Below, piece by piece: positions 9,211 to 18,810 of a DNA stretch of 64,000 bases. The notes beneath the pieces are model-generated. The model ran no database searches, was not told the origin of the DNA, and was given only the letters and a program-made list of their open reading frames with translations. The DNA lies in the NCBI RefSeq assembly GCF_030867385.1, contig NZ_JAPFBJ010000002.1, positions 845,001 to 909,000 of the forward strand, written 5' to 3'. Position numbers and translations under genes: made by a program. This DNA is from Sphingobium sp. DEHP117. GTDB lineage: Bacteria > Pseudomonadota > Alphaproteobacteria > Sphingomonadales > Sphingomonadaceae. How positions within the stretch are numbered: the first letter of the stretch is position 1; every line of letters starts with the position of its first letter.

Positions 9211-11475
9211 ATGAAGCAGTTACCTATCGCGCTATCCGTATCGCGGTTCGCAATTAGTGCTGGCCTGATCGGGTCGTTGTTGGCAGCTGGCGCGCATGCG
9301 CAGACGGCAGGGAGCTCTACCCCGAAAGCGGTTGAGGATTCTGAGAACGGCATCGTCGATATTGTCGTGACGGCGACGCGTCGCGAAACTTCGCTGCAGA
9401 AGACGGGCCAAGCAATCTCTGTCGTTACAGGCCAGCAGCAACTGTTCACGGGCCGCCAAGGGTTGGACGACCTCCGGACATCGGTTCCGAACATAAACTT
9501 TGCGTCGACAAGCAATACCACGCAGCTTTTCGTTCGCGGCATCGGCAACACGTTCATCCAGGCGGGTGGCGATCCGGGTGTGGCGATCTATCAGGATTCG
9601 GCATATCTTTCGGATCAGACGACCTCGAGTGTCAGCTTCTTCGATGTTGAGCGGGTTGAGGTTCTGCGCGGGCCGCAGGGCGGTCTTTATGGCCGTAATG
9701 CTACGGGCGGCGCAATCAATGTCATCTCGGCCAAGCCCACGTCGAATACGACAGGGCGCATCTCTATGCTCGCTGGTAATTATGGTCGTCTGGAGAGTGA
9801 AGGCTTTGTGTCCGGACCGTTGGGATTTGCGAACACTGACTTCCGACTTTCTTATCAGATCCACCGCCTTGATGGATTTGTCCGCAATCTTTACAGGCCC
9901 AGCGTTGGTGATCCCGCGTACGGGGCGACTCCTGACCGCCTCGATGACATGAAATCCGATGCTGTTCGGTTCCAGACTGCGACGGAGCTTGGCTCCGGCG
10001 GCACGTTGCGCATCATCGTCAACCATTATCGCGAAGCGGACAATGGTCCCGCTCTCGCTGTCGTGCCGACACCCGGCTTTATCTATCCTGCCGAGGGGAT
10101 CAATGGAGTTGTTCCGTCGAGCGATCCGCGGAATATCACCGTTGACGAGGGCAGCAACAAGATCCGCCTGACAAACGTCAATGTAAATCTTGACCAGCCG
10201 ATTGCGGATGGCACGCTGACGGTTACCGGCAATTACCGTCGCTCGAAACAGGATTTCCTGAATGACTGCGATGGAACGGGCGTCAACAATTGCTCATTCC
10301 GGCGGGAAACATCGAGTAAGGACTATTTTGGTGATATTCACTTCGCCTCGTCGACCGCCGGCGCGTTCCGTTACCTCCTCGGCGCAACGTACACCAATCT
10401 GGACCAATATCAGCTGAGCAACGTGCATTGGGAGGTCCCAATGTTCTATCTTGGCGTTCCTGGAGATAACACTCCCTTTGATCTTCCGACGTTCGCCGGC
10501 GGTAAAATACGGTCGAAGTCCTGGGCGGTCTATGCCGATGTACGCTATGCCCTCTCCGACGTCTGGTCGCTGGTCGGTCAGGCCCGGTACACGAAGACCA
10601 CTAAGAAGGCCGATGAGACTTTGCTCTTGCCGACCTTTGGACTTCTTTCTCCTCACTTTCCCAACGGTGTCAAAACCTCCGGTGTTCCTTTCAAGGTCGG
10701 CTTCGAAGGACAGCTGACGCCCGATATTTTGGTATATGGAAACTATTCAACCGGGTTGAAGGATGCCGCTATCAACCTCGGCGCCCAACAGGCGACGCCT
10801 GTCAAAAAAGAGCAGGTCAAGAGCTTCGAAGCCGGATTTAAATCAAGTTTTTTGGACCGGAAGCTGCAACTGAATGCTGCGGTCTTCAACAGTGATTACA
10901 AGAACCTTCAGATTTCCCAGCTAGTCGGTACTCTAATCGCGCTGACTAACGTTCCCAAATCTCGGATCAGGGGCGCCGAACTCGAGGTTGTCGCGCAGCC
11001 AATGTCGGGCCTGCGGTTTAATGCCAGTCTCGGTTATCTCGATGCCAAGCTCAAGCGTTTCTCTAACGCCCCGAACGTGCCCATCTATTTCCCTCCTTCG
11101 GTTTCCATTCCGCTGGCTGGCAAGCAACTGCCCTATGTTGCCAAATGGAACCTTACCTTGGGCGCAAGCTACCGTTTCGAGCCGACGGATAGCGTCGCGG
11201 TAGAACTGGGCGGCAACTATTATTATCAGAGCCGCATCTTCTTCAACGAGTTCAACACATCTGCCAACTCGCAAAAGGCGGTCGGCCGCGTTGACCTTAC
11301 AGCCTCCATCGGCCCGTCGGACGACAAGTGGAAAGTCTATGGCTACATCCGCAACCTTACCAATGAGACGGTGCTGACGGGAACCACCATCTACGCAGGC
11401 CTTCTGGGAGCCGAGAAGGGCGTCAGCTATGCACCGCCGCGCAACTTCGGCGTCGGTTTCTCATACAATTTCTAG
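9211..11475 (+). CDS. TonB-dependent outer-membrane receptor
   Basis: From the ATG at 9211 (GGAGGGGA upstream) the product is 754 residues. A signal peptide ends AHAQ, then a TonB-box-like DIVVTATRRETS precedes the plug domain (about 50-165, including VEVLRGPQGGLYGRNATGGA). A 22-strand beta-barrel follows, ending FGVGFSYNF with the terminal Phe needed for BAM assembly. The sequence type matches the large sphingomonad family of substrate-import receptors. It heads an operon of hydrolases and acyl-CoA enzymes, so it probably imports the substrate they degrade (inference). The 8927-9210 interval before it holds its promoter but no gene. Confidence 0.95.
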   Translation: MKQLPIALSVSRFAISAGLIGSLLAAGAHAQTAGSSTPKAVEDSENGIVDIVVTATRRETSLQKTGQAISVVTGQQQLFTGRQGLDDLRTSVPNINFASTSNTTQLFVRGIGNTFIQAGGDPGVAIYQDSAYLSDQTTSSVSFFDVERVEVLRGPQGGLYGRNATGGAINVISAKPTSNTTGRISMLAGNYGRLESEGFVSGPLGFANTDFRLSYQIHRLDGFVRNLYRPSVGDPAYGATPDRLDDMKSDAVRFQTATELGSGGTLRIIVNHYREADNGPALAVVPTPGFIYPAEGINGVVPSSDPRNITVDEGSNKIRLTNVNVNLDQPIADGTLTVTGNYRRSKQDFLNDCDGTGVNNCSFRRETSSKDYFGDIHFASSTAGAFRYLLGATYTNLDQYQLSNVHWEVPMFYLGVPGDNTPFDLPTFAGGKIRSKSWAVYADVRYALSDVWSLVGQARYTKTTKKADETLLLPTFGLLSPHFPNGVKTSGVPFKVGFEGQLTPDILVYGNYSTGLKDAAINLGAQQATPVKKEQVKSFEAGFKSSFLDRKLQLNAAVFNSDYKNLQISQLVGTLIALTNVPKSRIRGAELEVVAQPMSGLRFNASLGYLDAKLKRFSNAPNVPIYFPPSVSIPLAGKQLPYVAKWNLTLGASYRFEPTDSVAVELGGNYYYQSRIFFNEFNTSANSQKAVGRVDLTASIGPSDDKWKVYGYIRNLTNETVLTGTTIYAGLLGAEKGVSYAPPRNFGVGFSYNF

Positions 11476-11488
11476 GTCGGATCCGGTG

Positions 11489-12709
11489 ATGACTGCTGGA
11501 AGTGCGATACATATTCACGGTTTTTGCGATGATATTTTCAAGAATGTCCGTGAAGAATTTGCCGCAAACTTCGAGGAGCGCGGCGAACTTGGCGCAAGTC
11601 TGGCCATCTATCTCGATGGCAAACTGGTAGTCGATCTCTGGGGGGGCATCGCCGATACCTCCACAGGTTGCCCGTGGGAGGAGAGCACGATGGCCGTCGT
11701 GTTCTCCGCCACAAAGGGCATGGCTGCGATCTGCATGCATATGCTGGCGGACCAGGGGCTCCTCGAATTCGACAAGCCGGTCGCGGCCTACTGGCCGGAG
11801 TTCGCAGCCAACGGAAAAGAAAACATCACGGTCGCCATGGCGCTGAGCCATCAGGCCGGCGTCCCGGTCTGGCAGTTGCAGGATCTGCCGTCCGGTGCGT
11901 TTAATGACTTTGACTTCGTTTCGCGACTGCTGGCAGCCGAGACGCCGGTGTGGGAGCCGGGCACCGCGCACGGTTATCACGCCGTCTCCATCGGCGTGAT
12001 CGAGGGCGAATTGGTCAAGCGCATTACCGGCCGCTCGATCGGTACCTTTCTGAGGGAGGAAGTGGCGCGTCCGCTCGGCGCGGATGTCTGGATCGGACTC
12101 CCGGAGGCAGAGGAGAGCCGGGTATCGACCAGCTATCTGAGTGATGGCAATCCGCAGTCACCGCTGACCCAAAAGTTGAACAGCGATCCAGGTTGGATTG
12201 GCTGGAAACTCATCACCAATGGCGGCGACGACCTCGCCTACACCAATTCGCGTGAGCGTCATGCAGCCGAGATACCTGCTTCTGGCGGGATCGCCTCCGC
12301 CAAGGGCCTCGCGCGCCTTTACGCCCCCCTGTCACTCGACGGATCAATCGATAACGTGCGGTTGGTGCAGCCCCAGTCGCTGCATGCGATGGGCGCCATC
12401 CGTTCGGCCTCGGATTGCGACCTGATCTTGCGAATCCCCACCACCTTCACGCTGGGTTTCTCCAAGTCATGGGGCGACAGACGGCTTGGCTCCGGCGAGT
12501 ATATGATTCTCGGCCAAAATGCGTTCGGCACGCCAGGCATGGGCGGCAGCATGGGCTTTGCCGACACCGAAGCGCGTATGTCTTTCGGCTATGTGATGAA
12601 CAAGCATGGCAGCGGTGTGGGGCTGAACGAGCGAGGCCAGAGTCTGATCGACGCAGCCTATCGAGCGCTGGGTTTCAGTTCGAGTGCACCGGGCTTCTGG
12701 GTTCGCTGA
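11489..12709 (+). CDS. Serine hydrolase, class C beta-lactamase/EstB-like esterase (copy 1)
   Basis: A 406-residue protein of the beta-lactamase-related esterase family. The catalytic S-x-x-K is S73-A-T-K76 in VFSATKGM, and Y163 in AHGYHAVS is the likely general base. LSHQAGVP and GTPGMGGSMGFAD are further family signatures. There is no signal peptide, so it is predicted cytoplasmic. The ATG at 11489 lies 13 bp after the receptor stop. Family members hydrolyse carboxylic esters or lactones rather than beta-lactams. A close paralogue follows immediately. The physiological substrate is unknown. Confidence 0.9.
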   Translation: MTAGSAIHIHGFCDDIFKNVREEFAANFEERGELGASLAIYLDGKLVVDLWGGIADTSTGCPWEESTMAVVFSATKGMAAICMHMLADQGLLEFDKPVAAYWPEFAANGKENITVAMALSHQAGVPVWQLQDLPSGAFNDFDFVSRLLAAETPVWEPGTAHGYHAVSIGVIEGELVKRITGRSIGTFLREEVARPLGADVWIGLPEAEESRVSTSYLSDGNPQSPLTQKLNSDPGWIGWKLITNGGDDLAYTNSRERHAAEIPASGGIASAKGLARLYAPLSLDGSIDNVRLVQPQSLHAMGAIRSASDCDLILRIPTTFTLGFSKSWGDRRLGSGEYMILGQNAFGTPGMGGSMGFADTEARMSFGYVMNKHGSGVGLNERGQSLIDAAYRALGFSSSAPGFWVR

Positions 12710-12750
12710 TGCACGACACAAATTACAAGAGCTGCTGGGAAGGTAGATCG

Positions 12751-13965
12751 GTGAATGAGGCACAAAATGGTGTGCAGGGCATATGCGCGCCGGAATTCGC
12801 GCAAGTGGCCGCTGTCTTTGCCCGCAACTTCTCCGAGCATGGCGAGATCGGCGCGGCTGTCGCGATCCATGTGGATGGCAAGCCGGTCGTCGATCTCTGG
12901 GGCGGAATAGCGGATGCGGAAAGCGGGCGCCCCTGGAAGGAGGACACGATGGTCGTCGTGTTTTCCGCAACCAAAGGCATGGTCGCAACCTGCATGCATA
13001 TGCTGGCGGAGCGCGGCCTGCTCGACTTCGACGAGGCAGTGGCCACTTACTGGCCCGAGTTCGCTGCCCATGGCAAGGAAAGCATTACGGTAGCCATGGC
13101 GCTCAGCCATCAGGCTGGCGTGCCCGTGTGGCGGAAACCCCTGCCGCCTTTCGCATTTCATGACTTCGATCTCCTTGCAGACCGACTCGTAGCTGAAACG
13201 CCGGCCTGGGAGCCAGGTACTGCCCAAGGTTATCACCCGGTCACACTCGGCGTAATCGAGGGTGAGCTGATCCGACGCATTACCGGGCGGACCGCCGGCA
13301 CATTCCTGCGCGAGGAAGTGGCACGACCGTTGGGGGCCGATATCTGGATCGGCTTGCCGAAGGAGGAAGAGCCGCGGGTCGCGCCCCTTTATCTTGGGGA
13401 GCGTGATCCCAGCTCGCCAATGATGCAGAAGCTCTTAAGCGATCCGGATTGGTATGGCTGGAACTTCATCAACAATGTGGGCGGAGATCGCGAGAACGTC
13501 AATTCGAGGGAGCGTCGCGCCGCCGAGATACCTGCTGCGGGGGGTGTTGCGACGGCGCGAGGCCTTGCCCGGCTGTATGCCCCGCTCTCGCGGGATGGAT
13601 CGGTCGACGATGTGCGGCTGGTGCGGCCCCAATCGCTGCACGCAATGCGCGCTATCCGCTCCGCCTCCGATTGTGATCACATGCTGCGCATTCCAACCAC
13701 CTTCACACTCGGTTTTTCGAAGACGTGGGGCAGCCGACGGCTTGGCCCCGGCCAGTATGTAATCCTTGGACAGAACGCGTTTGGTACGCCGGGCATGGGC
13801 GGCAGTATCGGCTTCGCGGACACGGATGCACGCATGTCATTCGGTTATGTGATGAATCGTCATGGAAGCGGCGTAGGTTTGAATGAGCGGGGGCAGGGAT
13901 TGATAGATGCCGCTTACAGATCACTGGGCTTCACCTCTGACCGGCCGGGTTTCTGGGTGCGCTGA
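12751..13965 (+). CDS. Serine hydrolase, class C beta-lactamase/EstB-like esterase (copy 2)
   Basis: About 404 residues, closely similar to copy 1 along its whole length (by eye most residues match, e.g. MALSHQAGVPVW in both). S72-x-x-K75 and Y162 are conserved. Start: an ATG at 12709 overlaps the copy 1 stop (TGATG), but GTG at 12751 has GGGAAGG 7 nt upstream and gives a length matching copy 1, so it is preferred. The pair is an in-tandem gene duplication; differences around residues 120-140 may mean different substrate range (inference). Confidence 0.9.
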   Translation: MNEAQNGVQGICAPEFAQVAAVFARNFSEHGEIGAAVAIHVDGKPVVDLWGGIADAESGRPWKEDTMVVVFSATKGMVATCMHMLAERGLLDFDEAVATYWPEFAAHGKESITVAMALSHQAGVPVWRKPLPPFAFHDFDLLADRLVAETPAWEPGTAQGYHPVTLGVIEGELIRRITGRTAGTFLREEVARPLGADIWIGLPKEEEPRVAPLYLGERDPSSPMMQKLLSDPDWYGWNFINNVGGDRENVNSRERRAAEIPAAGGVATARGLARLYAPLSRDGSVDDVRLVRPQSLHAMRAIRSASDCDHMLRIPTTFTLGFSKTWGSRRLGPGQYVILGQNAFGTPGMGGSIGFADTDARMSFGYVMNRHGSGVGLNERGQGLIDAAYRSLGFTSDRPGFWVR

Positions 13966-14003
13966 GCGCCACCAGCTACAAATATCGACAGGGATGCGAA
14001 TAA

Positions 14004-15257
14004 ATGGATTTTTCCTTCACCGAGCGCGAAAGCCATTATCGGGACCGGGTCCGCGAATTCATGGACACCCAGGTGCGGCCGCAAAACCAAGCTCTTGAAC
14101 AGGAGTTGGCCTCGGGAAATCGCTGGGAGCCGCTTCAGACCATTGAATCACTGAAGGTAAAGGCCAAGGCTGCGGGGCTTTGGAACCTCTTTATGCCGCC
14201 GACCAAAGATCATCAGGGAGCTGACGACGGCTTCGTTTTTACGGGTGAGCGGCTGAGCAATCTTGAATATGCGCTATGCGCCGAAGAGATGGGACGCCTT
14301 TATTGGGCACCGGAAGTGTTCAACTGCTCCGCTCCCGACACCGGCAACATGGAAGTGCTCTACCGCTATGGTACGCGCGCGCAAAAGGACGCCTGGCTGA
14401 AGCCGCTCATGGAGGGCGAAATTCGGTCAGCGTTTCTCATGACAGAACCGGACGTCGCGTCCTCCGACGCCACGAATATCCAGACGACGATCCGACGGGA
14501 CGGCGATGAATATGTCATCAATGGCCGAAAGTGGTGGTCTTCGGGTGCTGGCGATCCACGCTGTCGGCTCGGTATCCTGATGGGCAAGACGGATCCTGGA
14601 GCGGACGTTCATCACCAGCAAGCCATGATCCTTGTCGATCTCAACACGCCCGGCGTCCAGATAAAGCGCCTCCTCTCGGTCTATGGATATGATCACGCGC
14701 CGCATGGTCATGCCGAGATAACATTGACCGATGTGCGCGTACCGGTCGAAAACCTCTTGCTCGGCGAAGGGCGCGGGTTCGAGATCGCGCAAGGGCGGCT
14801 CGGGCCGGGCCGAATCCATCATTGCATGCGCACCATCGGGGTCGCCGAGGAAGCGCTGGAGGCTATGACGAGGCGGCTCACCTCGCGCATGGCCTTCGGA
14901 AAACCGATCGGCGATCACTCGGTTTGGGAGGAACGGATTGCGCGTGCCCGCATCGATCTGGAAATGACGCGCCTCCTTTGTCTCAAGGCGGCCGATATGA
15001 TGGACCGCGCAGGCAACAAGGCGGCTCGTGACGAAATCGCCATGATTAAGGTGCAGGCGCCCGAGATGGCTCTGCGAATTCTGGACGACGCGATACAGGC
15101 CCACGGCGGGGCAGGAGTGTCTGGCGATTTCCCCTTGGCAGCCGACTGGGCGGTAATCCGTACACTGCGCCTCGCCGACGGGCCGGATGAGGTTCACCGG
15201 CGCGCCATCGCTCGTGCCGAATTCAAACGGTATCGCAACGCTGGATCAAGGCAATGA
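14004..15257 (+). CDS. Acyl-CoA dehydrogenase, ACAD10/11-like
   Basis: A 417-residue flavoprotein with all three ACAD domains: the N-terminal helical domain, the middle domain with [17 protein letters not shown] and [13 protein letters not shown], and the C-terminal bundle with [17 protein letters not shown]. The KWWSSGA motif is characteristic of the ACAD10/11 subgroup. Its stop overlaps the start of the next gene (ATGA at 15254-15257), whose product is the aminoglycoside-phosphotransferase-like kinase fused to this domain in animal ACAD11. Family knowledge: kinase plus dehydrogenase processes hydroxyacyl-CoAs via a phosphorylated intermediate. It is well conserved and apparently functional. 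Confidence 0.92.
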   Translation: MDFSFTERESHYRDRVREFMDTQVRPQNQALEQELASGNRWEPLQTIESLKVKAKAAGLWNLFMPPTKDHQGADDGFVFTGERLSNLEYALCAEEMGRLYWAPEVFNCSAPDTGNMEVLYRYGTRAQKDAWLKPLMEGEIRSAFLMTEPDVASSDATNIQTTIRRDGDEYVINGRKWWSSGAGDPRCRLGILMGKTDPGADVHHQQAMILVDLNTPGVQIKRLLSVYGYDHAPHGHAEITLTDVRVPVENLLLGEGRGFEIAQGRLGPGRIHHCMRTIGVAEEALEAMTRRLTSRMAFGKPIGDHSVWEERIARARIDLEMTRLLCLKAADMMDRAGNKAARDEIAMIKVQAPEMALRILDDAIQAHGGAGVSGDFPLAADWAVIRTLRLADGPDEVHRRAIARAEFKRYRNAGSRQ

Positions 15258-16321
15258 CCGCTGGCGACGCAGTTAGCGAACCAAATGGCCGGAACAATAG
15301 GGAATTTAGTGTTCAAGACCTCAACAGGTGGTTAGCCGACCATGCGCAGGGCGTCGCCCCCATAACGACTGTAACGAAGTTTGCGGGTGGTCAATCTAAC
15401 CCGACCTATCGCGTCGATACGGAAGGTGCCACCGCCTATGTGCTACGCCGCAAGCCGTTCGGTGAGTTACTTCCATCCGCGCACGCGATCGAGCGCGAAT
15501 ATCGACTCATTGACGCGCTGCATCCCACCGGGTTCCCCGTCCCGCGCCCCCTTGCACTCTGTGAGGACAACAAGGTTATCGGCGCTGCGTTTTACCTCAT
15601 GGAGATGGTCGAGGGGCGCACATTTTGGGATGGCACCTTGCCAGAGATAGCCTGCTCTGATCGCCGCCCGTTATACGAGGCGATGATCGATGCCCTGGCA
15701 GTGCTTCACAGCACCGATCATGTGGCCATCGGGCTGGAGGATTTCGCTGCTCCGGGAAACTATTTCGCGCGTCAGGTGGGGAGATGGACGAAGCAGTATC
15801 GCGCCGCACAGACGGACGATATCCCGGAGGTGGAACGACTGATTGAGTGGCTGCCGCGCAGCTTACCGGCCCAGGGACGTACCTCGATCATTCATGGTGA
15901 CTATCGCATAGACAATCTGATTTACGCTTCCGACAGCCCGCGAATTGCCGCGGTGCTCGACTGGGAACTGGCGACCATCGGAGATCCTCTGGCAGATTTT
16001 GCTTACCTTGCCATGAACTGGATCATGCCTTGCGACGGACGTTCCGGACTTCTCGGCGTAGATTGTGAAAATGGGGGGCTTCCTACGCTTGATGATGCCG
16101 TCGCTCGTTACTGCACGGTGACAGATCGCGAAGGCTTACCGGACCTGCACTGGTATTTCGCCTATAATCTTTTTCGTCTGGTGGGGATCGTCCAGGGGAT
16201 CAAGAGGCGGGTGGAAGCCGGCAACGCTTCCAGCGACCGAGCTGACGCAGCAGTGGCGGGTCTGATGCCTTTGGCGAAAGCCGCATGGAGCGAGGCTCGC
16301 AAGGCCGGGGCAACAGAATAA
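15254..16321 (+). CDS. APH-family phosphotransferase, ACAD11-kinase-like
   Basis: 355 residues with the aminoglycoside-phosphotransferase/choline-kinase fold. The N-lobe has [12 protein letters not shown] and [10 protein letters not shown]. The catalytic loop is H214-G-D-Y-R-x-D-N, and LDWE with D236 is the metal-binding aspartate. It is translationally coupled to the upstream ACAD. The prototype pair (LvaA and partners in levulinate catabolism, and ACAD10/11) phosphorylates a 4- or 3-hydroxyacyl-CoA so that it can be converted to an enoyl-CoA. That role is inferred here from family and coupling; antibiotic resistance is unlikely. Confidence 0.88.
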   Translation: MTAGDAVSEPNGRNNREFSVQDLNRWLADHAQGVAPITTVTKFAGGQSNPTYRVDTEGATAYVLRRKPFGELLPSAHAIEREYRLIDALHPTGFPVPRPLALCEDNKVIGAAFYLMEMVEGRTFWDGTLPEIACSDRRPLYEAMIDALAVLHSTDHVAIGLEDFAAPGNYFARQVGRWTKQYRAAQTDDIPEVERLIEWLPRSLPAQGRTSIIHGDYRIDNLIYASDSPRIAAVLDWELATIGDPLADFAYLAMNWIMPCDGRSGLLGVDCENGGLPTLDDAVARYCTVTDREGLPDLHWYFAYNLFRLVGIVQGIKRRVEAGNASSDRADAAVAGLMPLAKAAWSEARKAGATE

Positions 16322-16332
16322 GGATACGCACT

Positions 16333-17109
16333 ATGAAACTTTTCGAGCTGACCGGCAAGGTCGCGATTATCACCGGATCATCCAGAGGCATCGGTCGAGC
16401 CATCGCCGAGGTATATGCAGCTGCGGGCGCCAACATAGTGATCTCCAGCCGCAAGCAGCGCGCCTGCGAAGAAGTCGCTGCGGCTATCAATGCCCGTCAT
16501 GGCGAAGGTCGGGCGGTGGCCATCGCTGCTTCTATATCGGACAAAAGCGCACTTGAAACGATGGTCGCCAAGACGCGCCAGACTTTCGGCAAGATCGATA
16601 TCCTCGTCTGCAATGCCGCGTCCAATCCCTATTATGGACCCATGGCTGGTATCAGCGACGAACAATTCCGCAAGATCTTCGACAATAACGTGCTATCCAA
16701 CCACTGGCTAATCACGATGGTGGCTCCGGAAATGATGGCGCGCAGAGATGGCGCCATCGTAGTTGTGTCATCGGTGGGTGGTCTGATCGGTTCGAACGTG
16801 ATCGGAGCCTATCACATTTCCAAAGCAGCCGATCTTCAGCTCGTGCGCAATCTCGCAACCGAACTGGGACCGTTCAACGTGCGCGTCAATGCTATTGCGC
16901 CCGGCGTAATCCGGACGGACTTTGCCAAGGCGCTGTGGGGGGATGCAAAGGCGGAAGCCGAGCTTAGGCGCACCACGCCGCTAGGCCGCGTCGGCGAGCC
17001 GGTCGACATTGCGGGTCCCGCCCTGCTTCTCGCTTCGCAGGCTGGCGCATTCATCAATGGTCAAGCCATCGTTGTCGACGGGGGTAAAACCGTCAATGGC
17101 AATATATGA
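16333..17109 (+). CDS. SDR-family oxidoreductase
   Basis: 258 residues with [13 protein letters not shown] (cofactor loop), LVCNAASN (NNA-like), and catalytic YHISK in [10 protein letters not shown]. An R immediately after the Rossmann glycines (ISSRKQ) suggests NADP(H) preference. The C terminus is [19 protein letters not shown]. The ATG at 16333 follows AAGGA at 8 nt. It lies between the phosphotransferase and a second SDR in a tightly packed operon, so a hydroxyacyl-CoA or secondary-alcohol oxidation step in the same pathway is likely (inference). Confidence 0.9.
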   Translation: MKLFELTGKVAIITGSSRGIGRAIAEVYAAAGANIVISSRKQRACEEVAAAINARHGEGRAVAIAASISDKSALETMVAKTRQTFGKIDILVCNAASNPYYGPMAGISDEQFRKIFDNNVLSNHWLITMVAPEMMARRDGAIVVVSSVGGLIGSNVIGAYHISKAADLQLVRNLATELGPFNVRVNAIAPGVIRTDFAKALWGDAKAEAELRRTTPLGRVGEPVDIAGPALLLASQAGAFINGQAIVVDGGKTVNGNI

Positions 17110-17903
17110 TGGGCGCTTTCGAGAATAAGAGCATTCTTGTCACCGGAGCCGGATCCGGAATCGGCAGAGCTACGGCCCATCTCTTTGCGGCTGAAGGTGC
17201 TGGTGTATTGGCCGTCGACATTAGCTGCGACGTGGAAGAGACGGCTGCCGGTCACGAGAGGATCGTCGCCATGCGCGGCGACGCGGGCCATGAACCGGAT
17301 GTCATTGCGATGATCGCCGCCACTGCCACGTTCAACGGCGGTGTTGATGTGATCTGTGCGAACGCTGGCGTGAGCGGGGGGCCAGAAGGTCTCTTCGACC
17401 AAGCCGCAGCAGATTGGGAAGCGCTGTTGCGGGTCAATCTCATTGGCCCTTTCCTCGCAATCAAACATGGTGCGAGAGCGATGATCGAGGCAGGCCGCAT
17501 AGGGGCGATCGTCTGCACAGCATCGGTTGCTGGATTGCGCGCGGGAGCGGGCGGACCTGCCTATTCGGCATCCAAGGCAGGTGTTATCAATCTGGCGCAA
17601 ACTGCGGCACAGCAGCTCGCAGGAACCGGAATACGCGTCAACGCAGTATGTCCTGGCCTGATCGAGACTGGCATGACCCAGCCGATATATGAGCGCGCCC
17701 GCGCCAAGCATCGCGAAGACCGGATCGGCCAACTCAACCCGCTGCGGCGCGGCGGTTCACCTGTGGAGATCGCCAGTGCCATCGCATTCCTTGCGTCCGA
17801 TGCGGCCAGCTATGTCAATGGCCATGCCCTCGTAGTCGATGCTGGTCTTTCAACGTCTCACCCCTTCGCGAAGCCGCTAGACCGGAGTGAAACGACTTTC
17901 TGA
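17106..17903 (+). CDS. SDR-family oxidoreductase
   Basis: About 265 residues. [14 protein letters not shown] is the nucleotide-binding motif, VDIS at the end of beta-2 with an acidic residue suggests NAD(H), [10 protein letters not shown] is the NAG motif, and PAYSASKAG carries catalytic Y-x3-K. Its start overlaps the stop of the preceding SDR (ATGATG), so the two are translationally coupled. It is only distantly similar to its neighbour, so this is not a simple tandem duplication. It is probably the 3-hydroxyacyl-CoA or alcohol dehydrogenase of the pathway; the substrate is not identifiable. Confidence 0.9.
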   Translation: MMGAFENKSILVTGAGSGIGRATAHLFAAEGAGVLAVDISCDVEETAAGHERIVAMRGDAGHEPDVIAMIAATATFNGGVDVICANAGVSGGPEGLFDQAAADWEALLRVNLIGPFLAIKHGARAMIEAGRIGAIVCTASVAGLRAGAGGPAYSASKAGVINLAQTAAQQLAGTGIRVNAVCPGLIETGMTQPIYERARAKHREDRIGQLNPLRRGGSPVEIASAIAFLASDAASYVNGHALVVDAGLSTSHPFAKPLDRSETTF

Positions 17904-17915
17904 CAGGGACATTTT

Positions 17916-18080
17916 ATGATCCAGACCAAGCTGCACGACGATGTCTTGGAGTTCGTCATTGCTCACCCCCCCTGTCAACGAAATAGGTAGCCAACAATCG
18001 CCGATGCACTTGAGACTGCGAGCAGCGACGATACCGTAAAGGCGATCGTCTTCCGGGGAGGCACCAGATTGTGCTCTGCC
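17916..18080 (+). pseudogene. Enoyl-CoA hydratase, decayed and truncated N-terminal remnant
   Basis: An ATG at 17916 opens MIQTKLHDDVLEFVIAHPP, a crotonase N terminus, then fails at a run of seven C residues where six would keep the frame (HPPVNEIGS). A second one-base loss near GGTAGCCA is needed to read on into TIADALETASSDDTVKAIVF then RGGTRLCSA, the crotonase oxyanion-loop region. After about 18080 similarity stops and IS481 debris begins. This gene was probably the last member of the 9.2-17.9 kb operon and has been lost by frameshifts plus truncation. Confidence 0.8.
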
Positions 18081-18126
18081 CTCACCTTGGCCACTCTGCG
18101 GCGAGACGATTGATCTATCTATCAGC

Positions 18127-18237
18127 CTATGCCCGGAAGGTCCGGTCACAATCGGCGGAAAACTCCTTCACCAATTTGCGCCGCACGATCTCGGCTCGGC
18201 TATACGGAGTGGTTCGGGCATTCTTGTGGATGTTCAT
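18127..18237 (-). pseudogene. IS481-family transposase, N-terminal remnant
   Basis: Minus-strand ATG at 18237 starts MNIHKNARTTPYSRAEIVRR, the conserved opening of IS481-family transposases (usual form MNIHKNARLTP...). Similarity is lost after about 20 residues and a stop follows. The rest of the element is absent, with hydratase pseudogene sequence abutting its 3' side. It is inactive. Confidence 0.7.
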
Positions 18238-18483
18238 CCGGTCGGTCCTCCAGTGCTGACGTCTCGCAGCCTCAGTCTGGTCCGGTCCGCCGGATGAACA
18301 ACCTCCTGAAAGCTCACAGCTAGCCAAATTTACCCTAACCGGAGACCGGAGTTAGAACCGCAGTCACGCGGCGGTTCAAATCGACAGGTAAAGTGGGGGA
18401 TAAAATCTGCTTAGCAGAGCCATGGAGCCGGAGGCGTGCGTAGCGCCGTTACTTCAAGGGGCTCCTATCAGCAGGTTCTGCCG
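18238..18483 (+). other. Non-coding debris between the IS481 remnant and the repeat cluster
   Basis: No convincing coding frame is present. It probably includes the outer end of the truncated IS481 element and unidentified sequence. The inverted GCGGTTC...GAACCGC around 18355-18380 is the only structure noted. Confidence 0.4.
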
Positions 18484-18606
18484 AGAGCGCGCTGCGCTAA
18501 ATCTGACGCAAGACGCGCGCTCTATCTTTTTGTTGTCGCATCCTTTTGGCGCAAAACCGGTTCCCACCCTTCGACAAGCTCAGGACAGGCTTTTGCGCAC
18601 GATGCT
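18484..18606. repeat. Composite intergenic palindromic repeats
   Basis: AGAGCGCG near 18484 pairs with CGCGCTCT near 18515-18523. Next, an imperfect inverted pair (GCATCCTTTTGGCGCAAAA against TTTTGCGCACGATGC, 18538-18605) surrounds CCCTTCGACAAGCTCAGGAC (18567-18586). That inner 20-mer resembles a REP-type repeat very common in sphingomonad intergenic regions, apparently lodged inside another palindromic repeat. No coding potential. Confidence 0.5.
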
Positions 18607-18647
18607 TGTCTTATGACATTGTGGTCCGTTTGGGCCAGAATGATTTG

Positions 18648-18710
18648 CCCGATCCGGGGTGGCCACCCCGGATCGGGCGGAAGGGGACGGATCGCGCATC
18701 GATGCCGGTC
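18648..18710 (+). repeat. REP-like perfect palindrome with conserved tail (copy 1)
   Basis: Positions 18648-18677 are a 30-bp perfect palindrome centred on TGGCCA (arms CCCGATCCGGGG). The adjoining tail includes CGGATCGCGCATCG. The same palindrome-plus-tail layout, in inverted orientation, recurs at about 30710-30772 with the arms changed to GCCCGGTTCGGG, so this is a dispersed repeat family. It lies immediately before the 5' non-coding part of the IS110-family element; IS110 elements are known to favour REP-like targets. Confidence 0.6.
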
Positions 18711-18810
18711 AGCAGGACCGGGTTAGAGTTGGATCGCCCCTTTCTTTTCCATCAGGCCCGAACGGATACCGGGGCTTTCGGCCCGGATGACAAGCATGGG
18801 AGCGGAAAAG

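Noticed and set aside
11489-13965. The two class C-like proteins as beta-lactamases
   Set aside because: They lack signal peptides and the KTG-type motif context of AmpC; the sequences match the esterase branch.
15254-16321. APH-family gene as an antibiotic-resistance gene
   Set aside because: It is coupled to an ACAD11-type dehydrogenase, so the acyl-CoA kinase role fits better.
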